A stretch of 64,000 bases of DNA from Buttiauxella agrestis (GCF_900446255.1 NZ_UIGI01000001.1:3932763-3996762); one strand, 5' to 3'. Counted from the first letter of the stretch, positions 1 to 10,804 are shown. Notes: generated from the sequence alone by a model not told the origin. Numbers and translations are program-made.

Positions 1-1
1 G

Positions 2-766
2 GCGCGTTTCTTGTTCGCACATGCGGCAGAACTGGATGCACGTCTGATTGATTTGAACGGCGGCACGCTGCGTAACGCTATTCCGCGTGAAGGCTCTGCA
101 ATTGTCGCAGTCCCTGCCGATAAAGCAGCACAATTCAAAGAGCTGGCAGCTAAGTTCCTGTCAATTCTGCAAAATGAATTGGGTGCCGTTGAGAAAAACA
201 CCACCGTCCTGGTTGAAGCAATCACCACCGACAAAGCTGCGCTAACAGCAAAAAGTCGTGATGCTTTCATTAACCTGCTCAATGCCATGCCAAACGGTGT
301 TATCCGTAATTCAGACGCGGTGAAAGGTGTAGTGGAAACCTCCCTGAACGTGGGTGTGGTCTCAATGACTGATGAAAGCGCAGAAATTATCTGCCTGATT
401 CGCTCCCTGATTGATAGCGGCAAAGACTATGTGGTCGGCATGCTCGAGGCATTAGGTCAGTTGGCTGGCGCACAAAGTGTTGCCAAAGGCAGCTACCCAG
501 GCTGGCAGCCAGACGCTGACTCCCCAGTGATGGGGCTGGTACGTGAAACTTACCAGAAGCTGTTCAACAAAACGCCAAACATCATGGTCATCCATGCCGG
601 TCTGGAATGTGGGCTGTTCAAAAAACCTTATCCTGAGATGGACATGGTTTCTATTGGGCCGACCATTACGGGTCCACACTCCCCGGATGAACAAGTTCAT
701 ATCGCAAGCGTAGGCCAGTACTGGATCCTGCTGACGGAATTGCTGAAAGCTATTCCAGTCAAATAA
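2..766 (+). CDS. pepD: PepD, cytosol dipeptidase (5' truncated by window edge)
   Basis: C-terminal 254 residues of aminoacyl-histidine dipeptidase (peptidase D, M20C family), a cytosolic zinc enzyme that hydrolyses X-His and other unblocked dipeptides. The frame is open from base 2, so the true start lies outside the window; the full protein in E. coli is about 485 residues. Visible family signatures are the RLIDLNGGTLRNAIPRE block near the left edge, IHAGLECGLF with its conserved Glu, and SIGPTITGPHSPDE with the metal-site His near the C-terminus. The gene is followed at once by a strong terminator, so it is probably a single transcription unit. It converges with dinB. Confidence 0.95.
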   Translation, partial: ARFLFAHAAELDARLIDLNGGTLRNAIPREGSAIVAVPADKAAQFKELAAKFLSILQNELGAVEKNTTVLVEAITTDKAALTAKSRDAFINLLNAMPNGVIRNSDAVKGVVETSLNVGVVSMTDESAEIICLIRSLIDSGKDYVVGMLEALGQLAGAQSVAKGSYPGWQPDADSPVMGLVRETYQKLFNKTPNIMVIHAGLECGLFKKPYPEMDMVSIGPTITGPHSPDEQVHIASVGQYWILLTELLKAIPVK

Positions 767-785
767 GCGGAATAAAGATGCTTTC

Positions 786-811
786 AAACCCTCTCAATGA
801 GAGGGTTTTTT
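786..811 (+). terminator. Rho-independent terminator of pepD
   Basis: Stem AAACCCTCTC / GAGAGGGTTT with a 3-base AAT loop and a T run. It ends pepD transcripts. The T run overlaps the stop codon of the converging dinB gene. Confidence 0.9.
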
Positions 812-1865
812 ATAGCCCCAGAACCAGTTGGCGCTCCATCTGCGGGTCCAGCAAAGTCACATGCAGCCCCACCAACCTGACTCCCCGCCCTCCCCGCCGC
901 TCTTCCCAAGTTTGCTTCGCGGTAGCGATTAAATCGGCTTTATTCAACTGAGGCCAGACATGTTCCTGAGTGGTTTGCTGGAAATCATTAAACTTGAGTT
1001 TGATACCCTGCCGGGCAATCAATAAATCAGGCTTCACCTTTATCAGCCGCCGCTCCAGCTCCGAATAAAGTTGTTCAATAATGGCCTCACACTCACGCCA
1101 TTCATGAATATCTTCGGCCAGCGTTTTCTCAACACCTACCGATTTGCGCTGGCGATCATTGTTAATTTCACGCTCATCAATACCCTGGCTTCGCTCCCAA
1201 AGTACCCGCCCGAACTTACCAAAGCGTTTGAGCAAAGACGCTAAATCCGTTTTCTGTACATCGGCACACGTCCGCAAGCCCAGGCTTTCCAGTTTTCCCG
1301 CAGTCACTTTGCCAACACCTGGAATTTTGCCAAGCGGCAAAGTTTGCAAAAACGCAGGGATTTCTTCTGGAGTGATGACGTATTGCCCGTCGGGCTTATT
1401 AAGATCTGATGCTATTTTCGCGAGAAATTTAACCGGAGCGATCCCCGCTGAAGCGGTGAGATTAAGTTCATCTGAAATGGTCTGGCGAATTTCTTTCGCC
1501 ATAAGAGTGGCCGAACCGTGACAGTTCAGGCTATCGGTCACATCCAGATAGGCTTCATCCAGAGACAGAGGTTCAATAAGCGTGGTGTAGCGGCTAAATA
1601 TTTCACGGATATGGTTGGATGCTTCTTTGTAGGCGTCAAAGCGCCCAGGCAAAAGCGTCAGATGCGGGCACAATTTGAGTGCCATGGCGGTCGACATTGC
1701 GCTGTGCACGCCAAATTTACGTGCTGGATAATTTGCTGTGCTGATAACCCCGCGCCGCTGCGCACTGCCACCGATAGCCAATGGAATATCCCGCAAGCTC
1801 GGGTTATCACGCATCTCAACGGCTGCAAAAAAGCAGTCCATATCAACATGAATGATTTTACGCAT
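810..1865 (-). CDS. dinB: DNA polymerase IV
   Basis: Error-prone Y-family translesion polymerase (351 residues, the usual length) that bypasses minor-groove lesions and is induced in the SOS response. The N-terminal [17 protein letters not shown] holds catalytic Asp8, and [10 protein letters not shown] holds Asp103/Glu104 of the two-metal site. The little-finger domain ends in ...[10 protein letters not shown], the normal family C-terminus including the beta-clamp-binding tail. The start is fixed by the [10 protein letters not shown] family N-terminus and a LexA box just upstream. The stop codon lies in the T run of the pepD terminator. It stands alone, without the yafNOP genes that follow it in E. 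coli. Confidence 0.97.
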   Translation of the reverse strand: MRKIIHVDMDCFFAAVEMRDNPSLRDIPLAIGGSAQRRGVISTANYPARKFGVHSAMSTAMALKLCPHLTLLPGRFDAYKEASNHIREIFSRYTTLIEPLSLDEAYLDVTDSLNCHGSATLMAKEIRQTISDELNLTASAGIAPVKFLAKIASDLNKPDGQYVITPEEIPAFLQTLPLGKIPGVGKVTAGKLESLGLRTCADVQKTDLASLLKRFGKFGRVLWERSQGIDEREINNDRQRKSVGVEKTLAEDIHEWRECEAIIEQLYSELERRLIKVKPDLLIARQGIKLKFNDFQQTTQEHVWPQLNKADLIATAKQTWEERRGGRGVRLVGLHVTLLDPQMERQLVLGL

Positions 1866-1886
1866 ACTTTTTCACACCAGTTTCGA

Positions 1887-1906
1887 TACTGGATAAGTAT
1901 ACAGTT
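1887..1906 (-). promoter_or_regulatory. LexA (SOS) box of dinB
   Basis: On the minus strand CTGT-N8-CCAG (CTGTATACTTATCCAG, positions 1904 to 1889) is a near-consensus CTGT-N8-ACAG box. The same CTGT...CCAG imperfection is known in the E. coli dinB box. It lies about 24-40 bases upstream of the dinB ATG and contains a TATACT that could be the -10 element. Confidence 0.85.
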
Positions 1907-1930
1907 AAACTATAATTGAGGGAAGTCAGA

Positions 1931-1960
1931 AAGAAAACCTCCCGCAGATGCAGGAGGTTT
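1931..1960 (-). terminator. Terminator of the nqr operon
   Basis: On the minus strand the stem AAACCTCC / GGAGGTTT (loop TGCATCTGCG) is followed by TTCTTTC. It lies directly after nqrM and ends the nqrABCDEF-nqrM transcript. Confidence 0.8.
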
Positions 1961-1968
1961 CAGAAGGC

Positions 1969-2193
1969 TTAAATAATGCGGTTTTGCTGAAGTTTTGCCT
2001 GCCGCTCCGCTTTTGCGATTCGTTTCTTACGTGCATCGCAAGGTTCAGGGCAATTGCAGACTTTCTCCATGCCTAGCGCGGCAATACCACCACAGCTACC
2101 CTGAAGCGTTTTGCGCTTCACGATAACGCCCAGTGACATACCAAATATCACCAGAATAAAAATGGCAAAAGTGGCTAAAAATACAGTCAGCAT
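1969..2193 (-). CDS. nqrM: NqrM, Na+-NQR maturation protein (DUF539)
   Basis: A 74-residue protein with one N-terminal membrane helix (about residues 2-26) followed by a cysteine motif GSCGG...VCNCPEPCD and a basic tail. It matches NqrM/DUF539, which is needed to build the Fe centre between NqrD and NqrE of the Na+-translocating NADH:quinone oxidoreductase. The four Cys are the presumed Fe donor site. It is the last gene of the nqr operon, 11 bases after nqrF. In many nqr operons apbE, for the flavin transferase, lies between nqrF and nqrM; here there is no room for it. Confidence 0.93.
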   Translation of the reverse strand: MLTVFLATFAIFILVIFGMSLGVIVKRKTLQGSCGGIAALGMEKVCNCPEPCDARKKRIAKAERQAKLQQNRII

Positions 2194-2204
2194 AACGACT
2201 CCCG

Positions 2205-3428
2205 TCAGCCGCCGAAGTCATCAAGCATGATGTTCTCATCCTCGACACCCAGGTCTTTGAGCATTTTGATAACCGCAGCATTCATCATTGGCGGCCCACA
2301 CATATAGAATTCGCAGTCTTCTGGAGCTGGATGGCTACGAAGATAGTTTTCCAGTAATACGTTGTGGATGAAGCCAGTGTAGCCCGTCCAGTTATCTTCT
2401 GGTTGCGGATCAGAAAGCGCCACATTGAAGGTAAAGTTCGGGTTTTCCTGCGCCAGTTTTTCAAACTCATCTTCGTAGAACATTTCTCGCAGAGAACGAG
2501 CGCCGTACCAGAAGCTGATTTTGCGGGTGCTATGAAGGCGTTTAAGCTGATCAAAGATGTGTGAACGCATTGGCGCCATACCGGCCCCACCGCCAATAAA
2601 CACCATTTCCGCATCCGTTTCCTTGGCGAAGAACTCACCAAACGGCCCGGAAATTGTCACTTTATCGCCCGCTTTCAGCGACCAGATGTACGAGGACATT
2701 ATGCCTGGAGGAGCATCTGGCACATTCGGTGGAGGCGTAGCAATACGCACGTTCAGCATGATGATGCCAGCTTCATCCGGGTAGTTCGCCATCGAGTAAG
2801 CGCGGACACACGGCTCTTTCACCACTGATTTGAAACGGAAAAGGTTAAACTTATCCCAGTCACCGCGATATTCCTGCGGAACATCGAAGTCCTGGTAGTT
2901 AACTTCATGAGGCGGGCTTTCAATCTGGATATACCCACCGGCACGGAACGGCACAACTTCGCCATCAGGAATACGCAGCTTGAGCTCTTTGATGAAAGTC
3001 GCTTTGTTATCGTTGGAGATAACTTCGCATTCCCATTTTTTAACGCCAAAGATTTCCTCTGGCAGCTCAATTTTCATGTCCTGTTTAACGGCAACCTGAC
3101 AGGCAAGACGGCAACCCTCTTTCGCTTCACGCTTGGTGATGTGCGAAAGCTCGGTCGGCAGAATATCACCGCCCCCCTCTTTAATGGTCACACGACATTG
3201 CCCACACGAACCGCCGCCGCCACAAGCCGAAGAGATGAAAATCCCTTGGTTTGAAAGCGTATTCAGCAGCTTGTCGCCAGCCGGAGCATGGAACTGTTTG
3301 TCTGCTTCGTTGTTAATTTCGATCAGCACGTCGCCTGAGTTCACAAGCTTTGACTTGGCAAACAAAATCAACAACGCCAGAGCCAAAACAATTAGCGTGA
3401 ACATCACCACGCCAAGAATAATTTCCAT
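2205..3428 (-). CDS. nqrF: Na+-NQR subunit F
   Basis: NADH-oxidising subunit of the sodium-pumping NADH:quinone oxidoreductase of the inner membrane (407 residues, normal length). One N-terminal anchor helix (3-23) is followed by a plant-type ferredoxin domain with 2Fe-2S ligands C69, C75, C78 and C110 ([12 protein letters not shown]...LAC). Then comes a ferredoxin-NADP reductase-like module with the FAD motif RAYSMANYP and the NADH motif [11 protein letters not shown]. It accepts hydride from NADH on FAD and passes electrons to the 2Fe-2S centre. It is 12 bases downstream of nqrE in the operon. Confidence 0.98.
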   Translation of the reverse strand: MEIILGVVMFTLIVLALALLILFAKSKLVNSGDVLIEINNEADKQFHAPAGDKLLNTLSNQGIFISSACGGGGSCGQCRVTIKEGGGDILPTELSHITKREAKEGCRLACQVAVKQDMKIELPEEIFGVKKWECEVISNDNKATFIKELKLRIPDGEVVPFRAGGYIQIESPPHEVNYQDFDVPQEYRGDWDKFNLFRFKSVVKEPCVRAYSMANYPDEAGIIMLNVRIATPPPNVPDAPPGIMSSYIWSLKAGDKVTISGPFGEFFAKETDAEMVFIGGGAGMAPMRSHIFDQLKRLHSTRKISFWYGARSLREMFYEDEFEKLAQENPNFTFNVALSDPQPEDNWTGYTGFIHNVLLENYLRSHPAPEDCEFYMCGPPMMNAAVIKMLKDLGVEDENIMLDDFGG

Positions 3429-3440
3429 ACGTTTATGCCC

Positions 3441-4037
3441 TTATAGCTGCACACCGGAGAATGACATAAAGCCCAGCGCCATCAATCCAGTGGTGATAAA
3501 GGTAATTCCTAAGCCACGCAATCCTGCGGGCACATTGGCATATTTCATCTTTTCGCGGATCCCCGCCATCGCGACAATGGCCAGCATCCAGCCCACTCCG
3601 GAACCCACGCCGTAGACAATGGATTCACCGAAGCTGTAATCACGCTGCACCATAAACGACACGCCACCGAAGATGGCGCAGTTAACGGTAATGAGCGGCA
3701 GGAAGATACCCAACGCGTTATAAAGTGCCGGGAAGAAACGATCGAGGATCATCTCAAGAATCTGAACTAACGCCGCAATCACACCGATAAAGGTGATGAA
3801 GTTCAGGAAGCTGAGATCAACGCCTTCAACCAGTGCGCCGTCACGAAGCACCAGGTTATAAACCAGGTTGTTCGCAGGCACGGCAATCCCTAACACCACG
3901 GTCACTGCGATACCCAATCCAAATGCAGTGGAAACCTTTTTGGAAACTGCAAGGAAGGTACACATACCAAGGAAGAACGCGAGCGCCATGTTTTCAATAA
4001 ACACTGCGCGCACAAACAGACTAATCATATGTTCCAT
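3441..4037 (-). CDS. nqrE: Na+-NQR subunit E
   Basis: Integral inner-membrane subunit (198 residues, six predicted helices) homologous to NqrD. Together NqrD and NqrE hold an Fe centre that transfers electrons across the membrane within the Na+ pump. The start [24 protein letters not shown] is the typical family N-terminus, and the conserved Cys positions in the half-helices ([19 protein letters not shown]) are present. It is separated from nqrD by 6 bases and from nqrF by 12, consistent with one polycistronic message. Confidence 0.97.
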   Translation of the reverse strand: MEHMISLFVRAVFIENMALAFFLGMCTFLAVSKKVSTAFGLGIAVTVVLGIAVPANNLVYNLVLRDGALVEGVDLSFLNFITFIGVIAALVQILEMILDRFFPALYNALGIFLPLITVNCAIFGGVSFMVQRDYSFGESIVYGVGSGVGWMLAIVAMAGIREKMKYANVPAGLRGLGITFITTGLMALGFMSFSGVQL

Positions 4038-4043
4038 AGTCAG

Positions 4044-4682
4044 TTAGTCCTTTTCCTGCTGCGCAGGCTTAAGCGTACGCAAGGCCCAAATCAGCAGGCC
4101 GATTATAAAGAACGCACTCGGCGCTAACAGGAACATCCCGTTTGGCTGATACCAGCCACCGTTCTGAACCGTTTCCAGCACCGTGATACCAAAGAGTTTA
4201 CCGCTGCCGATAAGCTCACGCAGGAAGCCAACCAGCAAAAGAATCACGCCATAGCCCAGGCCGTTACCAATACCATCCATAAAGCTCGCCAGCGGCGGTG
4301 ACTTCATGGCGTAGGCTTCAGCACGTCCCATCACGATACAGTTAGTGATGATCAGGCCGACGAAGACGGAAAGCTGTTTGGAAATCTCGTAAGCATAAGC
4401 ACGCAGGATCTGATCCACGACGATAACTAACGAAGCAATGATCGCCATCTGCACAATGATTCGCACACTATTAGGGATCAGGTTACGGATCATTGAGATG
4501 AACATGCTGGAAAACGCCGTCACCACTGTTACCGCGATGGTCATTACGAATGCCGTTTCCAGCTTAGTCGTGACCGCCAGCGCCGAACAGACACCGAGTA
4601 TTTGCAAGGCAATCGGGTTGTTATCCACCAGCGGACTAACCAGAACCCGTTTGACCTCTTTCATGTCTGAAATATCAGCCAT
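4044..4682 (-). CDS. nqrD: Na+-NQR subunit D
   Basis: Six-helix membrane subunit paralogous to NqrE (212 residues from the chosen start). Cys-containing half-helices [11 protein letters not shown] and [12 protein letters not shown] form the Fe site with NqrE. The frame is open a few codons further upstream (to 4700), but [14 protein letters not shown] at 4682 gives the family N-terminus. It also gives an 8-base overlap with the nqrC stop, identical to the nqrB/nqrC overlap, which suggests translational coupling. Confidence 0.96.
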   Translation of the reverse strand: MADISDMKEVKRVLVSPLVDNNPIALQILGVCSALAVTTKLETAFVMTIAVTVVTAFSSMFISMIRNLIPNSVRIIVQMAIIASLVIVVDQILRAYAYEISKQLSVFVGLIITNCIVMGRAEAYAMKSPPLASFMDGIGNGLGYGVILLLVGFLRELIGSGKLFGITVLETVQNGGWYQPNGMFLLAPSAFFIIGLLIWALRTLKPAQQEKD

Positions 4683-5469
4683 TATTGAGCGCTCCTTCAC
4701 GTACTTGTTTCAGGAAAGGACCAAAACCAAGTTCACCCATCCAGAAATCAAAAGTATGTTGTACCCCGTTTGCTGTCAGCGTCGCGCCAGACAAACCATC
4801 CACACTATATTCATCGCCCTGACGCGCTCCGCCTTTCACCACGCGTAGTGCAGGCTTGCCGTTGTCATCCAGCAATTTCTTACCAATCCATTGCGCACGC
4901 CAGTTCGGGTTTTCAACCTCACCACCCAACCCAGGGGTTTCGCCCTGGTCGTAGTAAGTGATGCCTTTCACCGTCCGGCCATCAGTTTGCAGCGAAACAA
5001 AGGCATACATCATCGACCACAAGCCTTTGCCATAAACTGGCAACACGACTTCCTTCACTTTGTTTTGCTCATCACGCACCAGATAAATTTCGACAATATT
5101 GCTGCGATGTTTTATCCCGGCACGGTCTTCGCCTGAAGAGAGCGTGACGCTTTGTTCAGGGTCACGCAGCGCCGCAGCCTGGTCAAATTTAGACGAGTCT
5201 TTATCCAGCAGCTCACCACTTTTCAGATCGAGTAAACGCGGTGTAATACGTGATTCGTAGATTGTTTTGACATCTTCGCCGGTCATTTTTGGCGTTGCTA
5301 AGCCAGCAACATCCAGGATGTTACGCTGCTTATCGAGCGCTTTTTGCTCCTGCTGGCGAGCTTTCAGCCCCACAGCAGAGCCAGCCACCACAACGGAACA
5401 CACCAGGCAAAGCACCAGCACCACCAGCAACGTTCTGCCAATGCTATCGTTACTTTTTACTTCAGCCAC
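4675..5469 (-). CDS. nqrC: Na+-NQR subunit C (flavinylated)
   Basis: Periplasm-exposed subunit anchored by one N-terminal helix (about 11-33) and carrying a covalently bound FMN. The flavinylation motif DGLSGATLT places FMN on Thr230, attached by the ApbE flavin transferase. The start is a GTG at 5469 ([17 protein letters not shown]), which matches the usual N-terminus and overlaps the nqrB stop by 8 bases; an upstream in-frame ATG at 5526 would add 19 residues without homology. Length from the GTG is 264 residues, normal for the family. Confidence 0.95.
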   Translation of the reverse strand: MAEVKSNDSIGRTLLVVLVLCLVCSVVVAGSAVGLKARQQEQKALDKQRNILDVAGLATPKMTGEDVKTIYESRITPRLLDLKSGELLDKDSSKFDQAAALRDPEQSVTLSSGEDRAGIKHRSNIVEIYLVRDEQNKVKEVVLPVYGKGLWSMMYAFVSLQTDGRTVKGITYYDQGETPGLGGEVENPNWRAQWIGKKLLDDNGKPALRVVKGGARQGDEYSVDGLSGATLTANGVQHTFDFWMGELGFGPFLKQVREGALNNG

Positions 5470-6700
5470 GCGACTTCCTCCGCTTGATATTGGCTTGCAC
5501 CACCAGATAATCGAACAGCGGTGCAAAGAGGTTGGCGAACAGAATCGCCAGCATCATCCCTTCTGGATAGGCCGGGTTTACAACTCGAATCAGGACACAC
5601 ATCACACCGATAAGCGCCCCATACCACCATTTACCTTTATTGGTAAACGAGGCTGAAACCGGATCGGTTGCCATGAACATCATGCCGAAAGCAAAACCAC
5701 CCAGCACGAGGTGCCAGTACCACGGCATGGCAAATAGAGGGTTTGTCGCAGAACCAATGAAGTTAAACAAAGTGGCAGTGGCAATCATGCCAAGCAGAAC
5801 ACCCGCCACGATGCGCCAGGAAGCGACGCGGCCAAACAGGATTATCGCGCCACCAATCAGGATCATCAGCGTGGAAACTTCACCAATGGAACCCGGTATG
5901 TTACCGAGGAAAGCATCCATCCAGGTGACAGGTTGGCCGGTGACAACATTGACTAATGCTTCACCGCCGCCATGGGACCACTGCGAAAGTGGTGTTGCCC
6001 CAGAGAAACCGTCAGCCGCAGTCCACACCAGGTCACCCGAGATTTGCGCCGGGTAGGCAAAGAACAGGAACGCACGACCCGCCAGTGCAGGGTTCAGGAA
6101 GTTACGGCCAGTTCCACCAAAGATCTCTTTAGCAATGACCACACCGAAACTAATCCCCAATGCCGCTTGCCAGAGAGGTAACGTCGGTGGAACCACCAGC
6201 GCAAACAGGATGGAGGTCACGAAGAAACCTTCGTTAACTTCATGTTTACGGATGATGGCAAATAGCACTTCCCAGAAACCGCCTACCAGGAATACCGTGA
6301 TGTAAATTGGCAGGAAGAACACGGCCCCAAGGGTCATCATGCTTAACCAGCCAGCATCCGGCGTGAAGTTCACCCCCAGCCACTGCGCGACAACGTAATG
6401 CCAGTCAGATGAAATCACCTGCTGGAGTTGTTCCGCGCCGTACATTTTGTTCAGGGCCGGAATCGTTTGTAGCCCAACGTTGTACATACCCCAGAACATG
6501 GCCGGGAACACCGCAAACCACACCAGGATCATCATGCGTTTCAGATCGATTGCATCACGAACGTGGGAAGCGCCAGGCGTAACGATACCGGGTGTATAAA
6601 ATAGTGTCGCCGTCGCTTCAAAGAGCGGGTAGTACTTTTCTAGCTTTCCGCCTTGCGTGAAGTGCGGCTCTAGTTTTTCAAATAAATGCTTCAAGCCCAT
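5462..6700 (-). CDS. nqrB: Na+-NQR subunit B (flavinylated, Na+ channel)
   Basis: Large multi-helix inner-membrane subunit (412 residues) of the sodium-pumping NADH dehydrogenase. It carries the second covalent FMN, on Thr236 of the motif DGFSGATPL, and binds riboflavin and ubiquinone. Conserved blocks [20 protein letters not shown] and FMATDPVSA are present. It is 3 bases downstream of nqrA and overlaps nqrC by 8 bases. The operon gives the cell a respiratory complex that stores energy as a sodium gradient. Confidence 0.98.
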   Translation of the reverse strand: MGLKHLFEKLEPHFTQGGKLEKYYPLFEATATLFYTPGIVTPGASHVRDAIDLKRMMILVWFAVFPAMFWGMYNVGLQTIPALNKMYGAEQLQQVISSDWHYVVAQWLGVNFTPDAGWLSMMTLGAVFFLPIYITVFLVGGFWEVLFAIIRKHEVNEGFFVTSILFALVVPPTLPLWQAALGISFGVVIAKEIFGGTGRNFLNPALAGRAFLFFAYPAQISGDLVWTAADGFSGATPLSQWSHGGGEALVNVVTGQPVTWMDAFLGNIPGSIGEVSTLMILIGGAIILFGRVASWRIVAGVLLGMIATATLFNFIGSATNPLFAMPWYWHLVLGGFAFGMMFMATDPVSASFTNKGKWWYGALIGVMCVLIRVVNPAYPEGMMLAILFANLFAPLFDYLVVQANIKRRKSRG

Positions 6701-6703
6701 GAC

Positions 6704-8047
6704 TTATCCTTCCTGCTCGATGCGGGTTAATACCTCGCGTAGTACCGGGCCGTACTCATATTTACCCGGGCACACATAGGTACAAAGCGCCAAATCTTCT
6801 TCATCCAGCTCAAGACACCCCAGCGCCTGTGCGCTGTCTGTATCTCCTGCCAGCAAATCACGCAACAGCATCGTCGGCAGGATATCCAGCGGCATAACAC
6901 GTTCATAGTTGCCAATGGGCACCATGGAACGTTCCCCGCCATTAGTATCTGTCGAGAAGCTAAACAGTTTACGCTTCAGGAAGTGGCCAACAGTGGTGCG
7001 GGTAATCGAATATTTATCGGCACCCGGCATCACCCATCCAAATAGCTCTTTTTCACGGCCTTCTTTAAGAACCGTAACTTGCAGATGGAAACGACCCAGC
7101 CAGGCGCGAGGCCCCACCCCGATAGTTCCGCTTAAAACAGAGCCTGAAATAATGCGGTTTTCACCTTCAGCAAGTTCATCCACCGTCAGCACTTCCAGTG
7201 AAGCACCAAGGCGTGTGCGAATCAGACGTGGCTTTTCCACTTGTGGCCCGGCAAGTGCAATAACACGCTCGGTCCACAAATCGCCTTCCACGAACAATTT
7301 GCCAATGGCGATGACATCCTGGTAGTTAAGATGCCAGACTATTTTTTGCAGGCTGACCGGCTCCAGGAAATGAATGTGTGTACCCACTAACCCTGCCGGA
7401 TGCGGGCCTGCGAATTCATTAAAAGTCACCTGCCCAGCAGGATGACCGCCCAGCTTACCGCCGCCTGCCTGGCAGACATGGACTTTGCCATCGGTCAGTC
7501 GGGACAATACGGTTAAGCCTGCATCAAACATTTCGCGATGCGCGCGAATAATGGGCTGCGGGTCCGCTGCCAGCGGGTTGGTATCTATCGCCGTGACAAA
7601 AATGGCCGCAGGAACGCTGGCGGGTGGTGGTGTTTTGCTAAATGGACGAGTGCGCAACGCAGTCCATAAACCAGACGACAACAATTGCGTCTGGACGGTT
7701 TCACGCGGCAGTTTGGCAAGGCTTTCAGGAGCAAAACGCTCAAAAACAACCTGCTCGTCACCCTGGACATCAATAACCAGAGATTGCAGTACTCGACGCT
7801 CACCACGATTAATCGCTGATACCGTTCCACTCGCAGGAGCGGTAAAGAGAACGCCAGGGTTCTTTTTATCTTCGAAGAGAGGCTGGCCTTTCAATACCTT
7901 ATCGCCTTCCTGCACCAGCATGGAGGGACGCATGCCGACATACTCTTCACCGAGCAAGGCCACGAAAGGTATCGCTGGGCCGTCATGGATTTGCTGTTCC
8001 GGCAAACCGGCAATAGGCAAATCCAGACCTTTTTTGATTTTTATCAT
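6704..8047 (-). CDS. nqrA: Na+-NQR subunit A
   Basis: First gene of the nqr operon; a cytoplasmic peripheral subunit (447 residues) without redox cofactor that packs against NqrB and is implicated in quinone binding. The N-terminus [18 protein letters not shown] and the [16 protein letters not shown] block are characteristic. Only 3 bases separate it from nqrB. Its 5' side faces a 487-base gap shared with divergent dpaA, which must contain the operon promoter. Confidence 0.97.
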   Translation of the reverse strand: MIKIKKGLDLPIAGLPEQQIHDGPAIPFVALLGEEYVGMRPSMLVQEGDKVLKGQPLFEDKKNPGVLFTAPASGTVSAINRGERRVLQSLVIDVQGDEQVVFERFAPESLAKLPRETVQTQLLSSGLWTALRTRPFSKTPPPASVPAAIFVTAIDTNPLAADPQPIIRAHREMFDAGLTVLSRLTDGKVHVCQAGGGKLGGHPAGQVTFNEFAGPHPAGLVGTHIHFLEPVSLQKIVWHLNYQDVIAIGKLFVEGDLWTERVIALAGPQVEKPRLIRTRLGASLEVLTVDELAEGENRIISGSVLSGTIGVGPRAWLGRFHLQVTVLKEGREKELFGWVMPGADKYSITRTTVGHFLKRKLFSFSTDTNGGERSMVPIGNYERVMPLDILPTMLLRDLLAGDTDSAQALGCLELDEEDLALCTYVCPGKYEYGPVLREVLTRIEQEG

Positions 8048-8534
8048 AAGGTTATCACGTTTAAAATTGGCTTAAACATACCGACAAAAAACTGTAGCCG
8101 ACAACGGATGGGTTGAATTAACGTTCAACCGATGCGACACATAAAGCGGTGAAAACAGGAAACGCATCCATTCACTATTGCGAGAGGGAGGTATAAGCCG
8201 CCCGGACAACCGGGACAACTGACTTATGGATAGTTTCCGTTCATATCCGCAGGTCAACATTCGGCGGGGATTTTAGCATCATTAGAGGCTGGAAGGGGCA
8301 CAAAACAACACACAGATATGCAGCTATGGGAGCTGTTACGCAAAAAGCTAATCCTTTCCCTTTCCAAAAGTATTGTATAAAGTCCAAATTTATAACTTTG
8401 CATCCCCTGCTTTGGGCTTGCGAAAAATCATAACGATGATAATGTGAGCGCTCCTAATCCAGAGTAATCTGATTTCGGGTCCCTATTTTGCCGTCCTGGC
8501 ATTCGTTATAAGTTTTATCAAGGAATAAAGCAGT
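8048..8534. other. Divergent nqrA / dpaA intergenic region with two perfect hairpins
   Basis: No convincing gene. On the nqr side there are two perfect inverted repeats: GGTTGAA-TTAACG-TTCAACC (8111-8130) and CCCGG-ACAA-CCGGG (8201-8214). A minus-strand extended -10-like TGCTAAAAT (8278 to 8270) could start the nqr transcript and would put both hairpins in a leader of about 200 bases. On the dpaA side a TATAAG (8507-8512) precedes the AAGGA ribosome site at 8520. Promoter assignments are tentative. Confidence 0.4.
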
Positions 8535-9272
8535 ATGCGTAAGATCGCACTCGTTATTGCGATGCTTCTGATCCCGTGCTTTTCGTTTGCCAGCTTGTTA
8601 AGCAGCAATTCGTCAACCACGCCTGTCAGCAAAGAATTCAAGCAACAACTCATGGGCTCTCCTGTTTATATTCAAATATTTAAGGAAGAGCGCACGCTAG
8701 AGCTATACGTCAAGATGGGCGAAAAGTTCCAACTGCTCGACAGCTATAGCATCTGTAACTATTCCGGTGGATTAGGTCCCAAACAGCGTCAGGGTGATTT
8801 TAAGAGTCCTGAAGGCTTCTACAATGTGACCCGTAGCCAGCTAAAACCCGATAGCCGTTTCTATAAAGCCATTAATATTGGCTTCCCGAACGAGTTTGAT
8901 CGCCAACACGGTTATCAAGGCCAGTATTTGATGATTCACGGTGCTTGCGTGTCTGTTGGCTGCTATGCCATGACTGACACCAACATTGATGAGATTTTCC
9001 AGTTTGTAACCGGCGCGTTGGTATTTGGCCAGCCAAGTGTACAAGTCAGTATCTATCCGTTCCGGATGACAGACGCGAACATGCAACGCCACAAATACTC
9101 TTACTACATCAATTTCTGGAAACAACTGAAGCCGGGTTATGACTACTTCATGGCGAATCATCAGCCACCGGGCGTTTCGGTCATTAGCGGTAATTATGTG
9201 ATTAGTAAGCCGGTTGTGCCAACGACACAACCGCAACTGGCGTCAAACTACACGCTCTCCGAGACAAAATAA
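8535..9272 (+). CDS. dpaA: DpaA (YafK), L,D-transpeptidase-fold amidase
   Basis: Periplasmic YkuD-fold protein of 245 residues with a signal peptide (about 1-19). E. coli DpaA (YafK, also LdtF) acts opposite to ordinary L,D-transpeptidases, cutting the peptidoglycan-Lpp linkage and so releasing Braun lipoprotein. The active-site motif is visible: His135 in MIHGAC and catalytic Cys143 in SVGCYAM. AAGGA lies about 10 bases before the ATG. The 3' end overlaps the converging yafJ by 30 bases. Confidence 0.95.
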   Translation: MRKIALVIAMLLIPCFSFASLLSSNSSTTPVSKEFKQQLMGSPVYIQIFKEERTLELYVKMGEKFQLLDSYSICNYSGGLGPKQRQGDFKSPEGFYNVTRSQLKPDSRFYKAINIGFPNEFDRQHGYQGQYLMIHGACVSVGCYAMTDTNIDEIFQFVTGALVFGQPSVQVSIYPFRMTDANMQRHKYSYYINFWKQLKPGYDYFMANHQPPGVSVISGNYVISKPVVPTTQPQLASNYTLSETK

Positions 9273-10010
9273 TTCCGACTCACCTGGCGCAATTTTGTGC
9301 CAGGTTTCATTTCCGGTCAGGGGTTGTGTCGCAATGACCGTGACCACATCGTTCAGTGTAGTCTCTTCCTGAAAATCAATTTCCACATCCTGGTCCAACA
9401 GTTTTGCCACACCAAACGGTGCCCGTCGGGTAATCCAGTATAAATTAGTGGAACAGAACGCCATCACGTAACGCCCATCTGACAGCAACATATTGAACAC
9501 GCCCTTTTCACGTAATTGCACTGCAAGCTCGGTGATGTAGCGAAACACCGCCTGCATATTGCCCGGTGTGCGTGGATAACGTTGCGTCAATTTATGCAGT
9601 AGCCAGCAAAATGCTTGTTCGCTGTCGGTTTCACCAATCGGGCGAAACGGGCCGGTATCTAATGAACGATGGCCTTTAAGCTGCCCGTTGTGAGCATAAG
9701 TCCAGTTGCGCCCCCACAACTCACGGGTAAACGGATGCGTATTTTCAAGTGCGACTTTTCCGCGGTTCGCCTGGCGAATATGGGCGACCACAGAGCAAGA
9801 TTTGATGGGGTAATCCTGCACTAATTTAGCGATAGGAGAGTTAAAGCTGGGTTGCGGATCTTTGAACGTACGACAGCCCTTACCTTCATAAAAGGTAATG
9901 CCCCAGCCGTCTTTATGCGGCCCCGTTCCCCCGCCACGCTGCACCAAACCGGTAAAACTAAAGCAAATATCCGTTGGTACGTTGGCGCTCATCCCGAGCA
10001 GTTCGCACAT
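9243..10010 (-). CDS. yafJ: YafJ, class II glutamine amidotransferase-like protein
   Basis: A 255-residue stand-alone N-terminal-nucleophile glutaminase domain. Cys2 (MCELLGMSA) is the family nucleophile, and [17 protein letters not shown] plus AHIRQANRG...NTHPF form the glutamine-binding core. No synthetase domain is attached, so the acceptor of the released ammonia is unknown. It overlaps the 3' end of dpaA and lies downstream of gmhA on the same strand, with a repeat element between. Confidence 0.92.
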   Translation of the reverse strand: MCELLGMSANVPTDICFSFTGLVQRGGGTGPHKDGWGITFYEGKGCRTFKDPQPSFNSPIAKLVQDYPIKSCSVVAHIRQANRGKVALENTHPFTRELWGRNWTYAHNGQLKGHRSLDTGPFRPIGETDSEQAFCWLLHKLTQRYPRTPGNMQAVFRYITELAVQLREKGVFNMLLSDGRYVMAFCSTNLYWITRRAPFGVAKLLDQDVEIDFQEETTLNDVVTVIATQPLTGNETWHKIAPGESELFCLGERVV

Positions 10011-10034
10011 ATTAACCTCCCACCACTTTTAACC

Positions 10035-10069
10035 ACCCTCACCCTAATCCTCTCCCCGAGGGAGAGGAT
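10035..10069. repeat. REP-like intergenic palindrome
   Basis: ACCCTCACCCTAATCC followed by the palindrome TCTCCCC-GA-GGGAGAGGA. This CCCTCACCCTAA...CTCTCCCC...GGGGAGAG type is a common dispersed intergenic repeat in enterobacteria. It lies between gmhA and yafJ and may act as an mRNA 3' stabiliser or attenuator. Confidence 0.6.
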
Positions 10070-10086
10070 ACAAGTTCAGGCAAAAC

Positions 10087-10668
10087 TTAAGCTTTAACCA
10101 TCTCTTTTTCGATAAGCTGGATCAGGATGTGAATCACTTTGATGTGAATTTCCTGAATGCGGTCAGCATAACCAAAGTGCGGCACACGAATTTCAACATC
10201 GGCGCTACCGTCCATTTTGCCGCCGTCTTTCCCGGTCAGAGTGATGACTTTCATACCTTTCGCGCGAGCGGCTTCAATTGCTTTGATCACGTTGCCGGAA
10301 TTACCCGAAGTGGAGATGCCCAGTAACACGTCGCCTTCACGGCCAACCGCTTCAACGTAACGAGAAAAAATGTGGTCGTAACCAAAATCATTGCCGACGC
10401 AAGAGATATGGCTCACGTCAGAAATCGCAATCGCCGGGTAGCCCGGACGGTTTTCGCGATAACGACCTGTCAGTTCTTCAGCAAAGTGCATGGCATCGCA
10501 ATGTGAGCCACCGTTGCCGCAAGAAAGCACTTTACCGCCTGCTTTGAAGCTATCAGCCAACAGCACCGCTGCACGCTGGATTGCGTGAATGTTAGCGTCA
10601 TCTTTCAGGAAGTTAGCCAGCGTTTCTGCCGCTTCATTCAATTCGTTACGAATAAGATCCTGGTACAT
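10087..10668 (-). CDS. gmhA: Sedoheptulose-7-phosphate isomerase
   Basis: GmhA (LpcA) converts sedoheptulose 7-phosphate to D-glycero-D-manno-heptose 7-phosphate, the first step of ADP-heptose synthesis for the LPS inner core. The SIS-domain motifs [15 protein letters not shown] and [11 protein letters not shown] are present, and the sequence is nearly identical to E. coli over 193 residues. The start is [20 protein letters not shown] at 10668, with AAGGA a few bases upstream; the longer open frame to 10737 has no family support. gmhB, a later step in the pathway, is also in this window at 48.4 kb. Confidence 0.97.
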   Translation of the reverse strand: MYQDLIRNELNEAAETLANFLKDDANIHAIQRAAVLLADSFKAGGKVLSCGNGGSHCDAMHFAEELTGRYRENRPGYPAIAISDVSHISCVGNDFGYDHIFSRYVEAVGREGDVLLGISTSGNSGNVIKAIEAARAKGMKVITLTGKDGGKMDGSADVEIRVPHFGYADRIQEIHIKVIHILIQLIEKEMVKA

Positions 10669-10804
10669 GAGGATGTCCTTCAGCATTTTTTGATTGATTA
10701 ACCCAAGCAGTTTACCGGATAGCGCGAGAAGCGCCATATCCTCCTGCTTTTGCTGTTCTGTGCGGTAACAATGTGAGCTGAGTTGTAATTATTTTGTGAA
10801 TATA

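Noticed and set aside
8072-8260. 62-codon minus-strand frame upstream of nqrA
   Set aside because: No ribosome site, no recognisable sequence, and it spans the two hairpins of the nqr control region.
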